Source: Paractinoplanes aksuensis (GTDB taxonomy: Bacteria; Actinomycetota; Actinomycetes; Mycobacteriales; Micromonosporaceae). From it: DNA of 64,000 bases. Under the pieces are notes generated by a model. The model did no database searches and had not been told where the DNA came from. It saw only the letters and a list, made by a program, of their open reading frames with translations. Below, piece by piece: positions 58,469-64,000 of the stretch (position 1 is the stretch's first letter; the number at the start of each line of letters is the position of its first letter). The translations under genes were made by a program, and so were the position numbers. The stretch spans positions 1-64,000 of the forward strand of contig NZ_JAMYJR010000056.1 in the NCBI RefSeq assembly GCF_024137025.1, written 5' to 3'.

Positions 58469-58804
58469 CCGGTACCAGCCAGCACGACTCCCCCGAACTC
58501 GCCGTCCCCGCGCGTCAGACGCGCCCGACCATCCCGACCACCCGCCACGCCATGCCCACACCGGCCATCTGAACTGCACAGACCCGCGTGACTCCCCGAA
58601 CTTCTCGACCCCGAGCCGCAGACGCGCCCCACCGCCCACCACGCCGAGGCCGCACCGGTCATGTGAGTCGGCGCGACGAGCGCAAAGCCGCGCACCGCGG
58701 ATGACCTGCGGCGACAGGCACCGGAGAGAGCAGATGAGCACGAACTTAATACGCATTGGGCGGCGGTAGCTTTTCCCGGAGTCGAGACGACGACGGGAGG
58801 CGGC
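58469..58804. other. 336-nt gap with degenerate copies of the preceding gene's 3' end
   Basis: Two stretches (about 58520-58572 and 58620-58665) resemble the end of the preceding gene (58430-58468), each finishing in a similar Pro-Ala/Thr-Pro-Ala-Ile/Met codon run and a TGA. The rest holds the probable promoter of the LuxR-type gene; no sure -10 is seen, although an A+T-rich TTAATACGCATT lies near 58745. Confidence 0.5.
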
Positions 58805-61588
58805 ATGCCGGTTCTGATCGGGCGGGACAACGAGATCGAGACCCTGGGCCGGGTGCTCGACGAGACCACGGCCGGGCACGGTTCGGCCGTGCTGTTGTAC
58901 GGCCCGGCCGGGGTAGGAAAGTCGGCCCTGCTGAGCCACCTCGGTGACGAGGCGCGCCGCCGCGGTTTCACCGTGCTGCCGCTGGCCGGGGTCGAGACCG
59001 AGCGGCTCTTCCCTTTCGCCGCGCTGCACCTGCTGCTTCAGCCGCTGGCCCGCGAGATCGAGCGGCAACCATCCGCCCACCGGCTCGCTCTGCTCGACAC
59101 GTTCGCCGCGCCCACTCGGGAAGCCGCGGTCGAACGGGAAGCCGCGGTCGAACGGGAAGCCGCGGTCGAACGGGAAGCCGCGGTCGGCCGGGAACCCCAG
59201 GTCTACCGGGTCGCCCTCGGGCTGCTGGAGGTGCTGGCCGGCGCCACCGCGCGCGGTCCGGTGCTGGTGGCGGCCGACGACCTGCAGTGGATCGACGGGC
59301 TGAGCCGCGAGGTGCTCGGCTTCGTCGCCCGTCGGGCCGCCGGGCACCGCCTGCTCATCGTCGGGGCGGCCCGGACGAACCGCCCCGAGCTGTTCGGCTC
59401 GTACGCCGCTCTGGGTTTGCGGGCGTTGCCCGGCCCGGAGGCCGCCGAGCTCTTGGACGACCGCTCGCCGGGCCTGGCCCCCGCGCTGCGGGATCTGGTG
59501 CTGCGGCGGGCCGAGGGCAACCCGCTCGCCCTGGTCGAGCTGCCCAAGGCGGTGTCCCAGGAGTCGTACGGGCAGGAGGATCTGCCTTTGACCCGCCGCC
59601 TGGAGGCGTCGTTCGGCGCCCGCACCGCGCTGGCCACCCCGGCCTGCCGGGCCTTCCTGCTCATGCTCGCGGCCGAGCCCACCGCTCCCCTGGGTCGGTT
59701 GATCTCACTGGCCGAGCGACTGGCCGGGGTGCCGGTCACGATGGACGCGGTGCAGGAGGCGATCGACGCCGGGCTGATCGGGCTGACCGAGGGCCGTCCC
59801 CTGTTCGGGCATCCGCTCATGCGCTCGGCCATTTACGCCCAGGCCCGGCCGTACGACCGGGTGACCGCCCACCGCCTGCTGGCCGAGACTCTCGGCGACG
59901 ACCCGGAACGCCGGCTGACGCACGAGGCCGCCGCCACCACCGGCCGCGACGACCGGCTGGCCGCGCGGCTCGAGGCGTTCGCCGACGAGGCGCTGGCCAA
60001 CGGCCGGGCCGCCGCCGCGCTGCCGGCCCTGCGCCGCGCGGCCGAGCTGACCGGCGACGCCCGGCGCGGCACGATGCTGCTGGTGCGCGCGGCCGAGCTG
60101 GCCGGCCGCCTCAGCGAGCGTGAACGGGCCCGCAGCCTGCTCGAGCGGGCCGATCTGCGGGTGGCCGGTGTGGTCGAACGGGGACGGCTGATGCTGGTCT
60201 CGGACGGCGCGACGATCGAGACCAGCGAGGTGCCGCAGCGCATCGGCGAGATGGTCGGGGCGGCCCGGCGGGCCCGCGACGAGGGCGCGACCGAGGTGGC
60301 CGAGGAGCTGCTGTGGCGGGCCGCGATCCGGTGCAGCATCCAGGAACCGCCGGACCGTACCCGCACCGAGGTGACGGCCGAGCTGGACCGCTGGGCGCTG
60401 GGCCCGGACGACCCGGTGCGGCTGGCTGTGCTGGCCCACGCCGACCCGTTCGGGCGGGGCGCCGATCCGCTGGCCCGGCTGGCCGACGCCCGGCCCGAGC
60501 TGACCGACGACCACGCCCTGCACTACCTGGGCAGCGCCGCGCTGGCGCTCGGCGACCTCAGCCAGTGTGCCCGGTTCTTCGGCCGGGCCGCCGCCGTGCG
60601 CCGGCGCGAGGGCCGCCTGGGGCAGCTCGCACGGTCGCTGGTGGGCAGCTGGGTCCGCATCGACCTGGGCCGGCTGGACCAGGCCGAGTCCGAGTCGGCC
60701 GAGGGGCGCGAGCTGGCCGACCGGGCCGGCGACACCCCCATCTGGCAGGGCCTGACCGGTGCCGCGGCCCTGATCGCCGGGCTGCGGGGCGAGACCGAGA
60801 CGGCGGCGCGGCGGCTGCTCGACCTTCGCACCCGCCCCGGGCTGGAGCAGTTGCCGCTGGCCGTCGCGCTCGAGCGGCAGGCGACCGGGTTGCTGGCGCT
60901 GCTGGACGGGCGGGCCGCCGAGGCGTACGACGCACTACGGACGGTGTTCGACGGCACCGGTGCCTATCCGATCACGAAGTGGCGGGCGGTGGCCGACCTG
61001 GCCGACGCCGCGGTGGCGGCCGGCGCCGTCGAGGACGCGCGGCACGTGCTGGCCGGGTTGCCCGAGCTGGCCCGGCAGCTGCCGTCGGAGATGATGGTGA
61101 TCGCGGCTGTCTACAGTGCCGCGGTGCTGGCGTCGGACGACGAGGCCGAGCAGCGGTACGCGTGGGCGCTAGCGGAGCTTCCGGCCGCGGGCGCGCTGGC
61201 CCGGGCTCGGCTGCACCTGCACCATGGCCGATGGCTGCGCCGGCAGCGGCGCTACCTCGACTCGCGCGAGCCGCTGCGCACGGCCCGCGACGGGTTCGAC
61301 CGGATGGGCGTACGCCCGTGGTCCGAGGCGGCCGAAGTAGCGCTCCGGGCGACCGGGGAGCCGGCCGCCCGCCGTACGTCAGTGCTGGACGACCTTTCGG
61401 CCCGCGAGCTCGAGATCGTCACGCTGGCCGCGCAGGGCCTCAGCAACCGCGACATCGGGCAGCGGCTGTTCCTGTCGCCCCGCACGGTCAGCTCGTGCCT
61501 CTACCGGCTCTTCCCGCGCCTCGGCGTCACCGGCCGCAACCAGCTGAGCGGCGTGCTCTCCGCAGCCAAACCGGAACCGGCCCGGTAG
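58805..61588 (+). CDS. LAL-type LuxR-family transcriptional regulator (MalT-like)
   Basis: A 927-aa large ATP-binding LuxR regulator. The N-terminal ATPase has Walker A LLYGPAGVGKSALL (Lys39) and Walker B VLVAADDLQWIDG; a helical TPR-like region fills ~350-850; the C-terminal helix-turn-helix is LSARELEIVTLAAQGLSNRD (in part) with LFLSPRTVSSCLYRLF. Length is normal for the group. At ~104-128 there is a six-residue tandem insertion (REAAVE) not found in the family. ATG 58805 has GGGAGG 6-9 nt upstream. Nothing adjacent on this strand identifies the regulon; ligand unknown. Confidence 0.88.
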   Translation: MPVLIGRDNEIETLGRVLDETTAGHGSAVLLYGPAGVGKSALLSHLGDEARRRGFTVLPLAGVETERLFPFAALHLLLQPLAREIERQPSAHRLALLDTFAAPTREAAVEREAAVEREAAVEREAAVGREPQVYRVALGLLEVLAGATARGPVLVAADDLQWIDGLSREVLGFVARRAAGHRLLIVGAARTNRPELFGSYAALGLRALPGPEAAELLDDRSPGLAPALRDLVLRRAEGNPLALVELPKAVSQESYGQEDLPLTRRLEASFGARTALATPACRAFLLMLAAEPTAPLGRLISLAERLAGVPVTMDAVQEAIDAGLIGLTEGRPLFGHPLMRSAIYAQARPYDRVTAHRLLAETLGDDPERRLTHEAAATTGRDDRLAARLEAFADEALANGRAAAALPALRRAAELTGDARRGTMLLVRAAELAGRLSERERARSLLERADLRVAGVVERGRLMLVSDGATIETSEVPQRIGEMVGAARRARDEGATEVAEELLWRAAIRCSIQEPPDRTRTEVTAELDRWALGPDDPVRLAVLAHADPFGRGADPLARLADARPELTDDHALHYLGSAALALGDLSQCARFFGRAAAVRRREGRLGQLARSLVGSWVRIDLGRLDQAESESAEGRELADRAGDTPIWQGLTGAAALIAGLRGETETAARRLLDLRTRPGLEQLPLAVALERQATGLLALLDGRAAEAYDALRTVFDGTGAYPITKWRAVADLADAAVAAGAVEDARHVLAGLPELARQLPSEMMVIAAVYSAAVLASDDEAEQRYAWALAELPAAGALARARLHLHHGRWLRRQRRYLDSREPLRTARDGFDRMGVRPWSEAAEVALRATGEPAARRTSVLDDLSARELEIVTLAAQGLSNRDIGQRLFLSPRTVSSCLYRLFPRLGVTGRNQLSGVLSAAKPEPAR
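59117..59188. repeat. 18-bp tandem repeat within the LuxR-type gene
   Basis: Four in-frame 18-base units (59117-59134, 59135-59152, 59153-59170, 59171-59188), the first three identical, encode REAAVE repeats just after the first ATPase subdomain. In-frame copy changes would alter a surface loop only. Confidence 0.9.
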
Positions 61589-61660
61589 CGCGGCGGCCCA
61601 GGCGGCGTGGTCCTTGCCGTTGTCGGTGATGCCCATTTGTCCCTGATCGAGCCGGCGCCG

Positions 61661-62098
61661 TCACTGCCCGGCCGAGAAGTTGGGCTCGCCGGACGGCGTG
61701 GCCCGGCGGTTGCCAAGAGCGTAGGTGATCACGGAGACCACTGCCGATGCCAGGCCGACGCCCACGAAGATCAATGTCGCTCCGATGACGAACAGTCCGG
61801 TCTGGTCCGGCTGCTGGGCCGCCTGAATCGTCCAGGCCGCGGTGAATCCGATGGTCAGTGCCGTCGGCGCCAGCACCTTCCGAACTCCGGTCACCAGCGC
61901 GACGACCAGCAGGACCAGCAGGGAGATCGCGCAGCCGGCGACCTGCCACGCCTCGTAGGGACCGCTCTGCGAGCCGGTGACCGGGTCTACCTGATACTCG
62001 GTGTCCCACCCCATCCAGGCGAGCCAGACTGCGGCCGACAATGCCGCCACGAGCACAGCGGACAGTGCCTGAAAAATGGGTGCGCGTTTCGCCGGCAT
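61661..62098 (-). CDS. Hypothetical four-helix membrane protein
   Basis: A 145-aa protein with about four hydrophobic segments (FQALSAVLVAALSAAVWLAW, AGCAISLLVLLVVALVTGV, APTALTIGFTAAWTI, LFVIGATLIFVGVGLASAVVSV) and a short hydrophilic tail. No family is recognised. ATG 62098 (MPAKRAPIF) begins the first segment; the frame is open upstream, but that stretch is not similar to anything and overlaps the decayed ORF. It converges with the LuxR-type gene, 72 nt apart. Confidence 0.65.
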   Translation of the reverse strand: MPAKRAPIFQALSAVLVAALSAAVWLAWMGWDTEYQVDPVTGSQSGPYEAWQVAGCAISLLVLLVVALVTGVRKVLAPTALTIGFTAAWTIQAAQQPDQTGLFVIGATLIFVGVGLASAVVSVITYALGNRRATPSGEPNFSAGQ

Positions 62099-62260
62099 GA
62101 CTGTCTCCTCGAGTTCGGCCCCGCGGATCATCAGGAGCGCACGGCAGTCTGACACGCACCGGGCCGCCGACGGATCTTGCTGCGGTCCGATCAGACCTGT
62201 ATCGGAAGGCATATTCCGGTCGTCCACCTGGACTTGAAGGGTCTCGGCAGGCTCGGCGCC

Positions 62261-62470
62261 ATGGTGGACTGGCATCGAGCGTTCGGCCGCGGCCCCGGCG
62301 ACGCGGAGGCCCAGTTGCGGGCGGACGAGGCGGGCAGCGCCGAGGCCGCCTCGGCCTGGGTGTGCTGCTGTTCGGGCGCGGTGACGTCGACGCGGCTCGG
62401 GCCGCGCTCGCCCTCCGCGGCGTGCCACCCGAATGGGTCAGGGCCGGGGTGGCGCGGCCGTCGTGCCGCG
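62261..62470 (+). pseudogene. Decayed coding remnant before the LacI gene
   Basis: The 62099-62437 gap has no intact gene, but one frame from ATG 62261 reads plausibly (MVDWHRAFGRGPGDAEAQL, then DEAGSAEAASA) and continues in another frame as LLFGRGDVDAARAALALRG and VPPEWVRAGVA up to ~62470, inside the convergent LacI 3' end. A frameshift near 62360 joins them, and no stop is found before the LacI gene. This suggests a truncated, frameshifted gene of unknown origin; the signal is weak. Confidence 0.3.
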
Positions 62471-63439
62471 GACGACCAGGCGGGGCGGGACGACGATCTC
62501 GCGCCGGTCGATCGGGGCGCCCTCGACGCGGTGGATGGCCCGGGTCACCGCCAGGCGGGTCAGGACGGCGACGTCCTGGGCGATCGTGGTCAGGTCGACG
62601 TGGGCCAGGCGGGCCAGGCTGCTGTCGTCGTAGCCGACGACGCTGAGGTCGTGCGGCACGCCGACGCCGGACCGGGCCACCACGTCGAGGACGCCCAGGG
62701 CGCAGCGGTCGTTGAAGACCGTCACCGCGGTCGGGGGGTTCTCGAGCAGTGTGCGGGCCGCGGCCGCGCCCTCGGACTCGGTCAGGCCGCCCGGGACGAT
62801 CCGCTCGTGCTCGGTCAGGCCGTGCCGCCGCATCGCCGAGCGATAGCCGCGGCGGCGGTCGGCGGCGCCGGGGGCCCGGCCGCCGTCGATGTGCGTGATC
62901 TCGCGGTGGCCCAGCCCGATCAGGTGCTCGACGGCCAGGGCGAGCCCCTCGGCGTCGGCGCTGCGGATGACGTCGACCCCGTTGTCGCGGACGGGCCGGG
63001 CCAGCGCGACCACCGGCATCCGGGTCGCCAGCCGGGCCAGGCTCGCCGTGGACGACTGCGGGCCGAGCAGGATGAGGGCCTCGCAGCGGTCCTGGAGCAG
63101 GCCGGTGACGGCCTCGGATTCGCCCCGTCCGGGAGTGACCGCGCTCAGCGCGATCTCGTAGCCGGTCTCGCGGGCGGCCGCGTACAGACCCGTGACCAGA
63201 TCGGCGTGGAACGGGTGCTGCAGGCCGAACACGACGCCGAGCAGGCGGCTGCGGCCGCTGCGCAGCAGGCGGGCCCGGCTGTCGGGCTGATAGCCGAGTT
63301 GCTCGGCGGCGTCCAGCACCCGGCGGCGGGTCTCGGCGCTGGCGCCGGGCTCGTCCCGCATGACCAGCGACACGAGGGACTTGGAGACACCGGCCCGGGT
63401 CGCCACGTCGGTCAGCGTGGCCCTGCGTTCGTCGCGCAC
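62438..63439 (-). CDS. LacI-family transcriptional regulator
   Basis: A 333-aa repressor with an N-terminal helix-turn-helix (TLTDVATRAGVSKSLVSLVM) and hinge (SRARLLRSGRS) and a periplasmic-binding-protein-like core (LLGVVFGLQHPFHADLVTGL; VTVFNDRCALGVLD; LSVVGYDDSSLARL). It should bind a sugar or polyol and regulate the divergent Gfo/Idh/MocA dehydrogenase and itself. GTG 63439 begins the family N terminus; the frame extends into the neighbouring gene and is rejected. Two perfect palindromes lie in the 97-nt intergenic region. Confidence 0.88.
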   Translation of the reverse strand: MRDERRATLTDVATRAGVSKSLVSLVMRDEPGASAETRRRVLDAAEQLGYQPDSRARLLRSGRSRLLGVVFGLQHPFHADLVTGLYAAARETGYEIALSAVTPGRGESEAVTGLLQDRCEALILLGPQSSTASLARLATRMPVVALARPVRDNGVDVIRSADAEGLALAVEHLIGLGHREITHIDGGRAPGAADRRRGYRSAMRRHGLTEHERIVPGGLTESEGAAAARTLLENPPTAVTVFNDRCALGVLDVVARSGVGVPHDLSVVGYDDSSLARLAHVDLTTIAQDVAVLTRLAVTRAIHRVEGAPIDRREIVVPPRLVVRGTTAAPPRP

Positions 63440-63462
63440 CCGCCCAGCGTAATCGCACCATC

Positions 63463-63518
63463 TGGAACGTTCCAAAGGTGGACCTTGACCGGGCCTGCCT
63501 CGGCCTGGAACGTTCCAG
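63463..63518. promoter_or_regulatory. Two LacI operators and promoter of the dehydrogenase gene
   Basis: TGGAACGTTCCA (63463-63474) and CTGGAACGTTCCAG (63505-63518) are perfect palindromes with a central CG, 43 bp between centres (about four helical turns). On the plus strand TTGACC (63485-63490), a 17-nt spacer and GAACGT (63508-63513) can form the promoter of the dehydrogenase gene, with the second palindrome covering the -10. The first palindrome is 24 nt upstream of the lacI start. Confidence 0.75.
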
Positions 63519-63536
63519 GAAAAGGGAGGCGAGACG

Positions 63537-64000
63537 ATGGCGCGAGTGGCGCTGATCGGGTCCGGCCGGATGGGCCTGTTCCACGGCGAGACCCTGAGCC
63601 GTCGGCTGCCGGGAGTGCGGCTGGTCGCGGTGGCCGACCCGGTGCCCGGCGCGGCCGAGCGGCTGGGGGCCGGCCGCGAGTACGCCGACCCGGATCCGGT
63701 GTGGGCCGACCCCGAGGTGGACGCGGTGGTCATCGCGGCCCCGGCCCGGTTCCACGCCGACCTGGCGGTGGCGGCGGCCCGGGCCGGCAAGCACGTCTTC
63801 TGCGAGAAGCCGATGGCGTTGAGCTCGGCCGACGCCGACCGGGTCATCGACGCCGCCCGCGAGGCCGGGGTGGTGCTTCAGGTCGGCTTCAACCGGCGGT
63901 TCGCGCCCGACTGGGTCGCGGCCCGGGCGCTGATCGACGACGCCCGCGCGGCCCTGGCCATCGCCCTGACCGCAGCCGACTCCGCCCGTACGGGAAGAGT
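63537..64000 (+). CDS. Gfo/Idh/MocA-family oxidoreductase (inositol dehydrogenase-like), partial
   Basis: A dinucleotide-dependent dehydrogenase of a sugar or cyclitol, cut by the window's right edge after 154 codons. The Rossmann motif is VALIGSGRMGLFH (GxGxxG), with AVADPVPG at the second strand, VVIAAPARFHADL, the catalytic/cofactor KHVFCEKPMAL (EKP) and VLQVGFNRRFAPDW. Its N-terminal resemblance is to inositol 2-dehydrogenase, but other substrates are common. ATG 63537 has GGGAGG 8 nt upstream. It is divergent from the LacI gene and shares its palindromes, so it is likely induced by its substrate. Confidence 0.85.
   Translation, partial: MARVALIGSGRMGLFHGETLSRRLPGVRLVAVADPVPGAAERLGAGREYADPDPVWADPEVDAVVIAAPARFHADLAVAAARAGKHVFCEKPMALSSADADRVIDAAREAGVVLQVGFNRRFAPDWVAARALIDDARAALAIALTAADSARTGR

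Overview
The window is very G+C-rich, densely packed DNA with GTG starts, ATGA start/stop overlaps, BTAD/AfsR and LAL-type LuxR regulators, a bkd locus, a cslA-glxA locus and an F420-type LLM oxidoreductase. This points to a filamentous actinomycete. Micromonosporaceae (an Actinoplanes-like genus) is my best guess, inferred from gene content and style only. No rRNA, tRNA, insertion sequence, integrase or CRISPR array was seen; this looks like a chromosome arm with metabolic, secreted-hydrolase and accessory islands.

Layout. (1) 1-3011: a 7-bp tandem repeat, then a GH3 beta-glycosidase behind a LacI-type palindrome. (2) 3119-9091: a tightly coupled three-gene accessory cassette, DUF6361-like protein / phospholipase-D-like protein / large SF2 helicase. 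It is the strongest candidate here for an undescribed (possibly anti-mobile-element) system. (3) 9063-10397: Nudix hydrolase and an APH-like kinase. (4) 10418-17562: a minus-strand operon of three secreted carbohydrate enzymes (an (alpha/alpha)6 hydrolase with two F5/8C domains, GH127, GH43 plus ricin lectin) aimed at L-arabinose-containing plant polymers, with a recognisable promoter and overlapping palindrome. (5) 17764-23282: AfsR/SARP-like regulator, 100-aa protein, CPBP protease and ABC transporter in one minus-strand run. (6) 23473-27744: branched-chain 2-oxoacid dehydrogenase E1alpha/E1beta/E2 with a divergent Lrp/AsnC regulator. (7) 27796-35070: sorbosone-dehydrogenase-like lipoprotein, then GH6 / cslA / glxA / GH6, the apical beta-glucan synthesis locus known from Streptomyces, here bracketed by two GH6 paralogues. 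(8) 35111-38254: a remnant natural-product locus in which a sulfotransferase and a type III PKS, head to head, have both lost their 5' ends at the same point (36028/36029), followed by a cytochrome b5-desaturase fusion. (9) 38264-41563: small hypotheticals, a macro-domain protein, an NTF2-like protein and an alpha-oxoamine-synthase-type PLP enzyme. (10) 41601-46241: second AfsR/SARP-like regulator convergent with a DrrAB-type exporter whose promoter carries heptamer direct repeats. (11) 46319-53089: hypothetical, MFS exporter, M15 peptidase, TetR, a second-type MetRS with a Met-containing leader and hairpin, LLM oxidoreductase, TetR. (12) 53157-56768: a catalase-like/animal-haem-peroxidase fusion and a LppX/LprG-like lipoprotein. 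(13) 56846-61588: small Pro-rich and membrane proteins, tandem repeats and a LAL LuxR regulator. (14) 61661-64000: membrane protein, a decayed ORF, a LacI regulator and a divergent Gfo/Idh/MocA dehydrogenase cut by the window edge, sharing two copies of a perfect palindrome.

Recurring themes are secreted polysaccharide enzymes under likely LacI control (palindromes lie on or beside the -10 in three places), large ATP-binding pathway regulators next to ABC exporters, and short in-gene tandem repeats that expand linkers.
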